Of a DNA stretch of 14,752 nt, positions 5,913-14,752 are shown piece by piece (positions within the stretch are counted from its first letter, which is position 1; each line of letters begins with the position of its first letter). The position numbers and the translations under genes are program-made. The notes under the pieces were generated by a model. That model ran no database searches, had not been told where the DNA came from, and worked only from the letters and a program-made list of their open reading frames with translations. The stretch comes from an uncultured Desulfovibrio sp. (GTDB taxonomy: Bacteria > Desulfobacterota > Desulfovibrionia > Desulfovibrionales > Desulfovibrionaceae), in assembly GCA_900547595.1 (NCBI GenBank), contig URHE01000046.1, forward strand, positions 1 to 14,752, read 5' to 3'.

Positions 5913-7139
5913 CTACACCGCGTCAGGCGGCCGTTTCCCCACGATCCGCCGCCAGACGGCGGGGTCTGTGGCGCCTTCGGTGCTGATGAGCAAGACCCGC
6001 GCCCCCGGTCCCAGGCCAAGCGCCGTTCGTGCTGCGGCGCCGTCGCTTCCATTCAGCCATTCCAGCAGGCCCGCGCCCACGGCGCCGGACTCTCCGGAGA
6101 TCACGGCAGGGTCGTCGCCCTCCGGCAGCGCAAGCAGCCGCATGCCTCGCCGTGCCGTGCCGTCCGGACAGGCGCAGGCGGCCGCAAGGCCATCACGAAG
6201 CACAGGCCACGCCAGGCTGCTCACCTCGCCACAGGAAAGCCCGGCCATGAGCGTCTCCAGCCCGCCCGGAACCCTGCGCGGCGCCCCGGCAGTCAGCGAC
6301 CGGAAAACGCAGTCCGCCGCCTGGGGTTCCATGCTCACAAAACGCGGAAGCGGCACGCCGCGCTCCCACAAGGCCCGGCTGAAACAGCCGAGCATGGCGG
6401 CGGCAAACGAGCCCACCCCAGCCTGCAAAAAAATATGGGTCGGCCACAGGGGCGCGCCGCTGTTTTCCAGGGCCGCCATCTGCTCCAGGGCTTCCAGCGC
6501 CAGTGTGCCATACCCTTCCATGATCCAGGACGGAATCTCCTCATAGCCTTCCCAGGCCGTATCCTGCACCAGAATGCCGCCGGCGCGCCGGGCATGGGCC
6601 GCAGCATGGCGCACCGCGTCGTCATAGGAAAGATCCGTCACCACGCAATGCGCGCCCTGCGCGCGGATGGCCTCCACCCGAGCCCCTGCCGCGCCCGACG
6701 GCATGAATACCTGCGCCCTCTGCCCCAGCAGGCGCGCCGCCCAGGCGAGACCGCGGCCATGATTGCCGTCCGTGGCGGTGACAAAGGTCAGCTCCCCGAG
6801 GCGTTCCCGCGCATCCCGCGCCCGCAGGTTCTCCAGAGAAAGCTCCCGCGGCGGGATGCCCAGCCGTTCCCCCAGCACGCGGGCCACCGCCCAGACGGAG
6901 CCAAGGCCCTTGAACGCGGCGAGGCCGAAACGCGGGGCTTCATCCTTGACGAGCAGACTCCCCACGCCAAGCCGCCGCGCCAGATTCGGGAGTATCCGCA
7001 ACGGCGTGGGCGCATATTCCGGGAGCGTGCGGTGGAACCGCCGCGCCAGACGGGCGGCGCCAAGGGCATCCCCCGCAGGAGTGTCCCCTTGCCGGGCATG
7101 GCTGAAAACGACTTCCACCGGGCGTGGCGCAGCGGGCAT
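5913..7139 (-). CDS. dpaL: 2,3-diaminopropionate ammonia-lyase (DpaL/YgeX-like)
   Basis: A 408-residue fold-type II PLP enzyme. The family reaction converts D- or L-2,3-diaminopropionate to pyruvate and two ammonia. Lys77 in FGLAAFKGLGS is the expected PLP Schiff-base lysine. Asp124 in TATDGNHGRGLAW and Asp193 in QDTAWEGYEEIPSWIMEGYG correspond to the two catalytic aspartates known in the E. coli enzyme. A Gly-rich phosphate loop, QAGVGSFAAA, and SGESGAVGAG are also present. Length is near that of E. coli YgeX (398). The ATG at 7139 follows GAGGAAGAGGAA; the frame is open further upstream but overlaps the mdtC 3' end. The gene begins 37 nt after mdtC in the same direction, so it is probably the last gene of the pump operon. 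The feoA gene is convergent at its 3' end. A threonine-deaminase-like activity is a less likely alternative. Confidence 0.9.
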   Translation of the reverse strand: MPAAPRPVEVVFSHARQGDTPAGDALGAARLARRFHRTLPEYAPTPLRILPNLARRLGVGSLLVKDEAPRFGLAAFKGLGSVWAVARVLGERLGIPPRELSLENLRARDARERLGELTFVTATDGNHGRGLAWAARLLGQRAQVFMPSGAAGARVEAIRAQGAHCVVTDLSYDDAVRHAAAHARRAGGILVQDTAWEGYEEIPSWIMEGYGTLALEALEQMAALENSGAPLWPTHIFLQAGVGSFAAAMLGCFSRALWERGVPLPRFVSMEPQAADCVFRSLTAGAPRRVPGGLETLMAGLSCGEVSSLAWPVLRDGLAAACACPDGTARRGMRLLALPEGDDPAVISGESGAVGAGLLEWLNGSDGAAARTALGLGPGARVLLISTEGATDPAVWRRIVGKRPPDAV

Positions 7140-7176
7140 CACAGATTCCTCTTCCTCATATCCACGGGCACCGGAT

Positions 7177-10100
7177 TCAGGCTCTCCGCCCCAGAAGCGC
7201 GAGCCTGCGCCCCCGTTCCCGGCCATAGCGCAGCCGCAGCCAGAACCTGCGCCCCCGGATGCGGGCGCGATCCAGGCACAGATAGACCACCGGGGTCGTA
7301 TACAGCGTGAGCAACTGGCTCAGCAAAAGGCCGCCCACGATGGCGACGCCCAGCGGGCGCCGGATCTCCGCGCCGTCGCCCTGCCCCAGGGCCAGCGGCA
7401 CGGCGCCGAGGATGGCCGCGGCGGTGGTCATCATGATGGGGCGGAAGCGCAGGGCGCACGCCTCGCGGATGGCCGTTTCCGGAAGCAGGTTGCGCGTCCG
7501 CTGCGCCTCAAGCGCGAAGTCGATCATCATGATGGCGTTTTTCTTGACAATGCCCGCCAGCAGCAGCACCCCGATAAGCGCAATGACGCTGAACTCCATG
7601 CCGCACGCCATGAGCGCCAGCAGCGCGCCCCCGCCCGCCGAGGGCAAAGTGGACAGGATGGTCAGGGGGTGGACGAGGCTTTCATACAGCATGCCGAGCA
7701 CGATATAGAGCGCGGCCAGCGCCGCGAGGATCATGATCACCTGCCCGCGCATGGTGTCGCTGTACATTCTGGCCGTGCCCTGAAAGCTGCCCACGATGGT
7801 GGAGGGCATGCCGATGCGCACGCGCGTTTCGGCAATGGCGGCCTGCGCCTGCGAAAGCGACGCCCCCGGCGCCAGATTGAAGGACACCGTCACCGCCGCG
7901 AACTGCCCCTGATGCGCCACGGAAAGCGGCGCGAAGCCCGGCCCCACGCTCGCCACGGAGAGCAGGGGCACCAGGCCCTCCCTGCCGGGCAGGCGCACCT
8001 TTTCCAGCGCTTCGGCGCCCTGAAGCCAGTCCGGCCCGTATTCCAGCACCACGCGGTACTGGTTCTTGTCCCGGTAAATGGTGGAAACCTGCCGCTGCCC
8101 AAAGGCATTGTTGAGCGCCGCGTCCACATCGCGCATGGTCAGCCCCGCGCGCGCCAGCGCGTCCCGGTTGACGCTGAGCATGGTCTGGAGGCCGCGTTCC
8201 TCGATGTCGCTGTCCACGTCCCTGAAGAGCGGTTCGGCGGCCAGCGCCTGCTGGAGGCTGCGGCCCCAGCGGCGCAGTTCCTCAAGATTGTCCGCCTGAA
8301 GCGTGTACTGGTATTGCGAGCGCGAGCTGCGCCCGCCCATCATGATGTCCTGCGCCGGTCGCAGGAATATCCGCAGCCCCGGCTCGCCGGAAAGGCGCCC
8401 GCGCAGGCGTCCGATGACCTCCTCGGCGCTGACCTTGCGTTCCTCCAGGGGCTTGAGGGCGATGAAAACGCCGCCGCCCGCCCGCGCGCCGGAAATATGC
8501 GCCGAGACCTGCTCCACGGCAGGGTCCGCGCGGATGACATTGACGAGCTTTTCCAGCTTGCCCTCGATGGACTGGAATGATGCGCTCTGGTCCGCCCGGA
8601 TGCCCCCCATGATGACGCCCGTGTCCTGCTGCGGAAAAAATCCCTTGGGAATGATCACATAGAGCCAGACATTGCCCGCGATGACGAGAAACAGGCACAG
8701 GAGCGTCAGGCGCGGATGGCGCAGGACCGCATCCAGGCTTGCCGCGTAGGCCCCCTGAAGCCGCGCGAGTCCCGTGCCCCACCAGAGCCCCAGGCGCGTG
8801 AACCAGCGCGTGAACGGCCCGAACCGCCCCGACCGCAGGGCCAGCAGCCGTTCCCTGCGCCGTTTCGCCTGCTCGGCAAAGGGGCGCAGCAGCTGCGCGC
8901 ACATCATGGGCGTGGTCGTGAGCGAAACGAGCATGGACACGAGCACCGCCGTGGTCAGCACCACGGCGAACTCCCGGAACAGGCGCCCCACCACGCCGCC
9001 CATGAACACGATGGGCGCAAAGACGGCCACCAGGGAAAGCGAGATGGAAATCACGGTGAACCCCACCTCGCGCGCCCCGCGCAAGGCGGCGCGCAGGGGG
9101 CTTTCGCCCAGTTCGAGGCGGCGAACGATATTCTCCAGCACCACAATGGCGTCATCCACCACAAAGCCCGTGGACACGGTGAGCGCCATGAGCGAAAGGT
9201 TGTCCAGGCTGTAGCCGCAGAGATACATGACGCCAAAGGTGGCAATGAGCGAGACCGGCGCCGCCACCGCCGGAATGGCCGTGGCGCGCACATTGCGGAG
9301 AAAGAGAAAGGTGACGAGCACCACGAGGCCCATGGCGAGCATGAGGCTCTTTTCCACCTCGCGCAGGGAGGCGCGGATGGTCAGGGAGCGGTCCATGCGC
9401 AGGGAAAGGTCCGCGCTTTCGGGGAGCCACGCGCGCAACTGCGGCAGCATGGCCTTCACCCTGTCCACGGTCTCGATGATATTGGCGCCGGGCGAACGGA
9501 AAACAATGAGCAGGATGGCCGGCTTGCCGTTGGCCACGGCCATGTTGCGCACATCCTGGGACGAATCCTCCACGCGCGCCACATCCTGGAGGCGGATGGC
9601 GCCGCCTTCCCGCTGGGCCACGATAAGCGGCCGGTACTGCGCGGCGTCGCGCAACTGGTCGCTGGCGCCCACCAGCCAGGAATGGGCGTCGCTTTCCAGC
9701 ATGCCCTTGGGCAGAAAGGCGTTGGCGCCCGCAAGCGTCTGGCGGATGTCCTCCATGCTCAGGCCGAGGCGGGACACGGCGTCCGGGATGGCCTCCACGC
9801 GCACCGCCGGGAGCGCGCCGCCGCCCACCGTGACCTCGCCCACCCCCGGAATCTGGGAAATCTTCTGGGCGAGCACCGTGGAGGCGGCATCGTAGAGCTG
9901 GGCGCGGGTGAGCACATCCGACGTGATGGAAAGGATCATGATGGGCGCGCCCGCCGGATTCACCTTGCGGTAGGAGGGATTGGACGGCATGGTCGGCAGG
10001 GTGGAACGCGCGGCGTTGATGGCCGCCTGCACGTCACGCGCCGCGCCGTTGATGTCCCTGTCCAGATCGAATTGCAGGACCACATTGCTGGAGCCCAGGC

Positions 10101-10452
10101 TGCTGGACGAGGTCATTTCCGTCACGCCCGCGATACGCCCCAGGGCGCGCTCCAGCGGAGTGGCCACGGTGGCGGCCATGGTCTCCGGCCCGGCGCCGGG
10201 CATGCGCGCGCGGGCCACCACCACGGGAAAATCCACCTCCGGCAGGGGCGCCACGGGCAAAAGCCCGAACGAGACCATGCCCGCCAGGGCCACGGCAATG
10301 GTGAGCAGTGTGGTGGCCACCGGCCTGCGGATAAAGGGCGCGGAAATGTTCAGCGGCAGAAATTCCGGCCCGAAACGGCGGCGCCGGGCGCTGGAACCTT
10401 CGCCGCCGGAGGGGGGCGCCTCCCGCCGTGGCCCGTGTTCCGGGCCGCTCAT
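7177..10452 (-). CDS. mdtC: RND multidrug efflux permease, MdtC-like subunit
   Basis: A 1091-residue HAE1-type RND transporter closely resembling E. coli MdtC (1025), e.g. SFGLLPVAPLPEVDFPVVV, LERALGRIAGVTEMTSSSSLGS, DINGAARDVQAAINAA and NNAFGQRQVSTIY. It should have 12 membrane helices and two large periplasmic porter loops. Proton-relay residues are present: Asp433/Asp434 in GFVVDDAIVV, Lys971 in IVKKNAIMMIDF, and the LRFRPIMMTT arginine segment. Two differences stand out. A basic 33-residue cytoplasmic extension precedes the usual start (NISAPFIRRPVATT). An extra stretch of about 18-20 residues, rich in Arg/Trp/Gly, sits in the cytoplasmic loop before the second half. ATG 10452 overlaps the mdtB stop as ATGA with GGAAGG upstream. 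The only alternative would be a CTG codon nearer residue 34. With MdtB it probably forms a heterotrimer fed by MdtA. Confidence 0.95.
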   Translation of the reverse strand: MSGPEHGPRREAPPSGGEGSSARRRRFGPEFLPLNISAPFIRRPVATTLLTIAVALAGMVSFGLLPVAPLPEVDFPVVVARARMPGAGPETMAATVATPLERALGRIAGVTEMTSSSSLGSSNVVLQFDLDRDINGAARDVQAAINAARSTLPTMPSNPSYRKVNPAGAPIMILSITSDVLTRAQLYDAASTVLAQKISQIPGVGEVTVGGGALPAVRVEAIPDAVSRLGLSMEDIRQTLAGANAFLPKGMLESDAHSWLVGASDQLRDAAQYRPLIVAQREGGAIRLQDVARVEDSSQDVRNMAVANGKPAILLIVFRSPGANIIETVDRVKAMLPQLRAWLPESADLSLRMDRSLTIRASLREVEKSLMLAMGLVVLVTFLFLRNVRATAIPAVAAPVSLIATFGVMYLCGYSLDNLSLMALTVSTGFVVDDAIVVLENIVRRLELGESPLRAALRGAREVGFTVISISLSLVAVFAPIVFMGGVVGRLFREFAVVLTTAVLVSMLVSLTTTPMMCAQLLRPFAEQAKRRRERLLALRSGRFGPFTRWFTRLGLWWGTGLARLQGAYAASLDAVLRHPRLTLLCLFLVIAGNVWLYVIIPKGFFPQQDTGVIMGGIRADQSASFQSIEGKLEKLVNVIRADPAVEQVSAHISGARAGGGVFIALKPLEERKVSAEEVIGRLRGRLSGEPGLRIFLRPAQDIMMGGRSSRSQYQYTLQADNLEELRRWGRSLQQALAAEPLFRDVDSDIEERGLQTMLSVNRDALARAGLTMRDVDAALNNAFGQRQVSTIYRDKNQYRVVLEYGPDWLQGAEALEKVRLPGREGLVPLLSVASVGPGFAPLSVAHQGQFAAVTVSFNLAPGASLSQAQAAIAETRVRIGMPSTIVGSFQGTARMYSDTMRGQVIMILAALAALYIVLGMLYESLVHPLTILSTLPSAGGGALLALMACGMEFSVIALIGVLLLAGIVKKNAIMMIDFALEAQRTRNLLPETAIREACALRFRPIMMTTAAAILGAVPLALGQGDGAEIRRPLGVAIVGGLLLSQLLTLYTTPVVYLCLDRARIRGRRFWLRLRYGRERGRRLALLGRRA

Positions 10453-13400
10453 GCCCCGCCCCCTTCCACGGGGGCGCCGGACATGCGCCGGGCGCGCCAG
10501 GCGGCAAAGCCCCGGCTCAGGCGGTCAAACCAGAGATAGATCACCGGCGTGGTGAACAGCGTGAGCGCCTGGCTCACGATGAGGCCGCCCACCATGGTCA
10601 CGCCCAGAGGACGCCGCAGCTCCGCGCCCATGCCCCAGCCGATCATGAGCGGCAGGGCGCCCAGAAGCGCGGCCAGCGTGGTCATCAGGATGGGCCGCAG
10701 CCGCAGAAGGCACGCCCGGCGGATGGCCGCTTCCGGCGCAAGGCCATCGCCGCGTTCGGCCTCAAGGGCGAAATCGATCATCATGATGGCGTTCTTTTTC
10801 ACGATGCCGATAAGCAGAATGATGCCGATGATGCCCACCACGCCAAGCTCCATGTCCGCCAGCATGAGCGCGAGCAGCGCGCCCACCCCGGCGGAGGGCA
10901 GCGTGGAGAGGATGGTCAGCGGATGGACATAGCTCTCGTACAGCACGCCCAGCACGATATACATGGTGACGATGGCCGCGAGGATGAGCCAGACCTGATT
11001 GTCCGCCGAGGACAAAAAGGCCCGGGCCGCGCCCTGGAATTCCGTCCGCAGCGCCGGTGGCAGGCCGAGGCGCTTCTCCTCCGCAAGGACCGCGTCCACG
11101 GCGGCGCCCAGGGAGGAGCCGGGCGCCACGTTGAAGGAAATGGTCGCCACGGGAAACTGCCCCTGCCGGGCAATGGAGAGCGGCACCGGCTTTTCCGAAA
11201 GCGTGGCCACGCTCGTGAGCGGCACGGCCTCGCCGCCGGAGCCGCGCACATGGATGTCACCGAGCGAACCCGGCCCCAGCCGGAAGCGCGGGGCCACTTC
11301 CAGCACCACCTTGTACTGGTTGGTCTGGGTGAAGATGGTGGAGACAAGGCGCTGGCCCAGGGCATCATAGAGGGCATTGTCGATGTCCGTCATGCTGATG
11401 CCGAGGCGCGCCGCCGCGTCGCGGTTGATGTCGAGCCAGGCCATGCGCCCCGGCGCCCTGAGGTCGCTCGTCACATGCGAAAGCTCGGGCAGGGCCGCCA
11501 GGGCCGAAGTCATGCGCGGGATCCATTCGTCAAGCTGGGCGCGGCTCAGGGCCTCCACGCTGAACTGGTACTGCGTGCGGGACACGCGGTCCTCGATGGT
11601 CAGGTCCTGCACAGGCTGAAGATAGAGCGAAAGCCCCGGCACATGGGCGGCCTCCGCCATGAGCCTGCGCGCGATGGCCGGAGCGCGGGCGCCGCGTTCC
11701 GCCAGAGGCTTGAGGGCAATGGTCAGGCGCGAGGTGGCGAGGCTCTGGTTGATGCCGTCCACACCCACGAAAAACACCACGCTCGCCACCGCCGGGTCGC
11801 GCAGGATCAGCTCCGCAAGCTCGCGCTGGCGCCCGGCCATGGCCGCGAAGGACGTATCCTGCGGGGCCTCGGCCATGCCCTGGATGACGCCCGTGTCCTG
11901 CACGGGGAAAAAGCCCTTGGGCACCAGCGCGTACAGGGCCACGGTCAGCGCCATGGTGCCCAGTGCCACGGCCAGGGTCAGGCGCTGGTGCCGCAGCACC
12001 ATGTCAAGCTTGCGCTCGTACCAGGCGAGCAGACGGCGGAAAAAACGTCCCGGTTCGTCGGAATGGCGGCCATTGCGGGCGCCGTGCCGCTCCGGCCGGA
12101 GCATGACCGCGCAAAGCATGGGCGTGAGCGAGAGCGAAATGACCGCCGAAATGAGAATGGTCACGGCCAGCGTGACCGCGAATTCCCGAAAGAGCCTGCC
12201 CGCCACATCGCCCATGAAGAGCAGCGGGATGAGCACCGCCACCAGCGAAATGGTCAGGGAAATGATGGTGAAGCCGATCTGTCCCGCGCCGGTGAGCGCG
12301 GCCTGTAGGGGGCGTTCCCCGGCCTCCAGGTAGCGGGTGATGTTCTCGATGACCACAATGGCGTCATCCACCACAAAGCCCGTGGCGATGACCAGCGCCA
12401 TGAGCGTGAGATTGTTCAGGGAATAGCCCGCGAGGTACATGACGCCCAGCGAACCCACCAGCGAAAGCGGCACCGCCAGCGCGGGAATGAGCGTGGCCTC
12501 GGCATTGCGCAGAAAAAGCCAGATGACGCCGATGACCAGGGCCACGGCCAGCAGCAGCTCCAGCTGGACATCATGCACCGTGGCGCGGATGGTGACGGTG
12601 CGGTCCGTCACCACGCGCACCTGCACATTGCCGGGCAGGGTCTCCTGAAGGCGGGGCAAAAGCCGCGTCACGCTGTCGGCCACGCTGATGACATTGGCGC
12701 CGGGCTGGCGCTGGACGGAGAGCACGATGGCCGGGCGGAACACATCCGCGCCGCCGTCAGGCCCGCGCGCGGCCACATAGGCGGCCAGGCGCGCGTTTTC
12801 CGCGCCGTCCACCACCTCCGCCACATCCTGAAGGCGCAGCGGCGCGCCGTCCCTGTAGCCGATGATGGTCTGCGCGTATTCCGCCGCCGAGGCGAGCTGG
12901 TCATTGGCGTCAATGGTGCTGGCGCGCTCCGGTCCGTCAAAACTGCCCTTGGCGCCATTGACATTGGCCCGCGAAATGGCCGAACGCACATCGGCCAGTG
13001 TGAGCCCGGCCGCCGCCAGGGCCTTGGGATTGGCCTGGATGCGCACCGCCGGACGCTGGCCGCCGGAAAGCGTCACCAGCCCCACGCCGGGCAACTGCGA
13101 AATCTTCTGGGCAAGGCGCGTGTCCACCAGGTCTTCCAGACGCGTGAGCGGCACGGCATCGCTGGTGGCGGCCAGAGTGATGATGGGCGGATCGGCGGGG
13201 TTCACCTTGTTGTAGATGGGCGGATTGGGCAAATCGCCGGGCAGCAGGTTGTCGGCGGCGTTGATGGCCGCCTGCACCTCCTGCTCGGCCACATCCAGCG
13301 GCACGGAAAGATCGAACTGAAGCGTGATGACCGACGCCCCGGCGGAAGAAAGCGAACTCATCTGCACGAGGCCCGGCATGACGCCGAACTGGCGCTCCAG

Positions 13401-13598
13401 CGGCGCCGTGACCACCGCTGCCATGACATCGGGCGATGCGCCGGGGTAGAGGGTCTGTACCTGAATGGTGGGGTAGTCGATCTGCGGCAGCGCCGCCACG
13501 GGCAGCGAGCGGTAGGCCAGCAGGCCGGAAAGCAAAAGCGCCACCATGAGCAGGGAGGTGGCGATGGGACGGAGAATGAAGAGGCGCGAGATGTTCAT
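10449..13598 (-). CDS. mdtB: RND multidrug efflux permease, MdtB-like subunit
   Basis: A 1049-residue RND permease matching E. coli MdtB (1040) in length and in its start, MNISRLFILRPIATSLLMVALLLSGLLAYRSLPVAALPQIDYPTI. Twelve membrane segments and two periplasmic loops are expected. Proton-relay residues are kept: Asp411/Asp412 in GFVVDDAIVVIENI, Lys935 in IVKKNAIMMIDFALEAE, and the LRLRPILMTT segment. In E. coli, MdtB and MdtC assemble in a mixed trimer exporting bile salts, novobiocin and other compounds. The ATG overlaps the mdtA stop by 4 nt (ATGA), without a strong ribosome site, so translational coupling is likely. The stop likewise overlaps the mdtC start by 4 nt. Confidence 0.96.
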   Translation of the reverse strand: MNISRLFILRPIATSLLMVALLLSGLLAYRSLPVAALPQIDYPTIQVQTLYPGASPDVMAAVVTAPLERQFGVMPGLVQMSSLSSAGASVITLQFDLSVPLDVAEQEVQAAINAADNLLPGDLPNPPIYNKVNPADPPIITLAATSDAVPLTRLEDLVDTRLAQKISQLPGVGLVTLSGGQRPAVRIQANPKALAAAGLTLADVRSAISRANVNGAKGSFDGPERASTIDANDQLASAAEYAQTIIGYRDGAPLRLQDVAEVVDGAENARLAAYVAARGPDGGADVFRPAIVLSVQRQPGANVISVADSVTRLLPRLQETLPGNVQVRVVTDRTVTIRATVHDVQLELLLAVALVIGVIWLFLRNAEATLIPALAVPLSLVGSLGVMYLAGYSLNNLTLMALVIATGFVVDDAIVVIENITRYLEAGERPLQAALTGAGQIGFTIISLTISLVAVLIPLLFMGDVAGRLFREFAVTLAVTILISAVISLSLTPMLCAVMLRPERHGARNGRHSDEPGRFFRRLLAWYERKLDMVLRHQRLTLAVALGTMALTVALYALVPKGFFPVQDTGVIQGMAEAPQDTSFAAMAGRQRELAELILRDPAVASVVFFVGVDGINQSLATSRLTIALKPLAERGARAPAIARRLMAEAAHVPGLSLYLQPVQDLTIEDRVSRTQYQFSVEALSRAQLDEWIPRMTSALAALPELSHVTSDLRAPGRMAWLDINRDAAARLGISMTDIDNALYDALGQRLVSTIFTQTNQYKVVLEVAPRFRLGPGSLGDIHVRGSGGEAVPLTSVATLSEKPVPLSIARQGQFPVATISFNVAPGSSLGAAVDAVLAEEKRLGLPPALRTEFQGAARAFLSSADNQVWLILAAIVTMYIVLGVLYESYVHPLTILSTLPSAGVGALLALMLADMELGVVGIIGIILLIGIVKKNAIMMIDFALEAERGDGLAPEAAIRRACLLRLRPILMTTLAALLGALPLMIGWGMGAELRRPLGVTMVGGLIVSQALTLFTTPVIYLWFDRLSRGFAAWRARRMSGAPVEGGGA

Positions 13599-14752
13599 GG
13601 CGCGCCCGCGCCGACGGGAGCCGCCGCGCCTGCGGATGCCGCCCGGGGAGCCGGAGAGGCGGCGCCCTCCCGGGGGCCATCCGGATTTTCCGCCCTGGGG
13701 GTCTCCATGGTGGCGGCCACGCGCACGCGGATGCCGTCGCGCAGACGGTCCACGCCGTCCACCACCACCATGTCGCCGGGCACAAGCCCGCTGTCGATGA
13801 CCTCAAGCCTGCCCGCCGCAATGCCCGGCGTCACCTCGCGCACTGCCGCCACATCCGTTTCCTGCCCGTCCCGGTCCTCCTTGCGCACAAGGTAGACATA
13901 GGAGCCGCGCGCGCCAAGCTGGACAGCGGCCGCCGGAACAGTGACCGCGTCACGCAGGGTCTGGACGAGCAGGCGGATATTGACGAACTGGTTCGGATAG
14001 AGACTGCCGTCGGCATTGGCAAAGCGGGCCTTGAGGCGCACGGTGCCGGTGGCCGTGTCGATCTGGTTGTCGAGCGAAAGCAGCTCGCCCACGCCCAGGA
14101 GCCGCTTCTGCTCCCTGTCCCACGCCTGGACCGTCAGCGGCGGCAGGGCCGGATCCGCCTCGCGCCTGCGCAGGGCCTGCGTCACCAGCCCCACCTGACT
14201 TTCCGGCAGGGTGAAGAGCACATCGCAGGGACTGACCTCGGTGATGCGCACGATGCCTCCGGCATCCGCGCTCTTCACCTGATTGCCCTCGTCCACGGCG
14301 CGCAGGCCGAGCCTGCCGCCCACCGGAGCGGTGATGCGGCTGTATTCCAGCTGGAGCCTCGCCGAATCCACGGCGGCCTGGTCCGCCTCCACCGTGCCTT
14401 CGTACTGCCGCACCAGGGCGCGCTGAGTCTCATACTGCTGCTCGGCGATAAAGTCGCCCCTGGCAAGGCGCGCATAGCGCGCAAGATCGCGCCGGGCGTT
14501 TTCCAGCTGGGCCCTGTCACGGGCAAGGTGCCCCTCGGCCTCGTCCAGCGCCGCCCTGAAAGGCCGCGGGTCGATCTCGGCCAGAAGGTCGCCGGCGGCC
14601 ACCCGCTGCCCTTCCTGAAAATGCAGGCGCAGGAGCTGGCCGTCCACCCGGCTTTTGACGAGCACGTCACTGGAGGGCAGGACCGTCCCCAGGCCGTTGA
14701 GAAAATGCGGCACATCCTGGGCCACCGCCACCGCCACACGCACCGGCGGCGC
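13595..14752 (-). CDS. mdtA: MdtA-like periplasmic adaptor (membrane fusion) protein, 5' end outside window
   Basis: 386 codons including the stop are visible. The frame continues to the right edge, so the start and the signal peptide or lipobox are missing; the GTG near 14743 is an internal Val. The order is typical of the HlyD/AcrA adaptor family. A first beta strand is followed by the lipoyl half-motif VKSRVDGQLLRLHFQEGQRVAAGDLLAEIDP. Next comes an alpha-helical hairpin with ARRDLARYARLARGDFIAEQQYETQ, then the second lipoyl half YSRITAPVGGRLGLRAVDEGNQV. A beta-barrel containing SLDNQIDTATGTVRLKARF and PNQFVNIRLLV and the membrane-proximal domain complete it. A Pro/Ala-rich tail of about 37 residues at the C-terminus goes beyond the E. 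coli protein. It links the MdtB/MdtC pump to an outer-membrane channel of TolC type not seen here. It is the first visible gene of the operon; the promoter lies outside. Confidence 0.94.
   Translation of the reverse strand, partial: APPVRVAVAVAQDVPHFLNGLGTVLPSSDVLVKSRVDGQLLRLHFQEGQRVAAGDLLAEIDPRPFRAALDEAEGHLARDRAQLENARRDLARYARLARGDFIAEQQYETQRALVRQYEGTVEADQAAVDSARLQLEYSRITAPVGGRLGLRAVDEGNQVKSADAGGIVRITEVSPCDVLFTLPESQVGLVTQALRRREADPALPPLTVQAWDREQKRLLGVGELLSLDNQIDTATGTVRLKARFANADGSLYPNQFVNIRLLVQTLRDAVTVPAAAVQLGARGSYVYLVRKEDRDGQETDVAAVREVTPGIAAGRLEVIDSGLVPGDMVVVDGVDRLRDGIRVRVAATMETPRAENPDGPREGAASPAPRAASAGAAAPVGAGAP

Noticed and set aside
5886..5929. Inverted repeat CGCCTGA / TCAGGCG across the convergent feoA and dpaL ends
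   Set aside because: Only 7 bp with a 30-nt loop and no T-run on either strand, so not supportable as a bidirectional terminator.
6763..13895. Very long plus-strand open frames (about 440-626 codons) opposite dpaL, mdtC, mdtB and mdtA
   Set aside because: They mirror real minus-strand genes, are dominated by His, Arg, Gly and Gln, and show no domain or ribosome site. High G+C makes antisense frames stay open.
14741..14752. GTG at 14743 as the start of mdtA
   Set aside because: The frame stays open to the window edge, and the protein would lack its export signal; this is an internal Val codon.

Overview
The window is high-G+C bacterial DNA (roughly 65 %, estimated by eye) with dense, short-gapped genes on both strands. 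The riboswitch, Fur-type site, Trm112/YfcE/Maf cluster and MdtABC pump indicate a Gram-negative bacterium. The overall flavour (short N-terminal zinc-ribbon protein, FeoA, yybP-ykoY element on a cation antiporter) fits a Desulfovibrio-like member of Desulfovibrionaceae. That taxonomic call is inference, not a match I could run.

Left part (1-3889): a zinc-ribbon gene runs off the left edge on the minus strand and has its own sigma70-like promoter. Facing away from it, a second strong promoter (326-354) drives a yybP-ykoY-type manganese riboswitch with a nested intrinsic terminator (about 358-489). This leader precedes a CaCA-family cation antiporter (529-1749). Two tandem paralogues encoding exported DUF3298 (RsiV/PdaC-like) proteins follow at 39 and 25 nt gaps and could share the riboswitch-controlled transcript.

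Middle part (3908-5892): an AT-richer gap with a candidate promoter starts a tight group of Trm112-like zinc ribbon, YfcE-type phosphodiesterase and Maf nucleotide pyrophosphatase (1-nt overlap, then a 17-nt gap). After a 203-nt intergenic region carrying a good Fur-box-like dyad comes a lone feoA.

Right part (5913-14752, minus strand): one operon, read right to left, encodes MdtA (5' end beyond the window), MdtB, MdtC and a diaminopropionate ammonia-lyase. The three pump genes overlap by 4 nt (ATGA) at each junction and the lyase follows 37 nt later. MdtA is the periplasmic adaptor and MdtB/MdtC are the two RND subunits of a heteromeric pump. No TolC-type outer-membrane channel is in the window.

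The most interesting points are: the Mn-riboswitch on a CaCA antiporter, suggesting a manganese efflux role; the possible extension of that control to two secreted DUF3298 proteins; and the PLP lyase for 2,3-diaminopropionate sitting in an efflux operon. I found no CRISPR array, tRNA, rRNA, insertion sequence or phage-type system.
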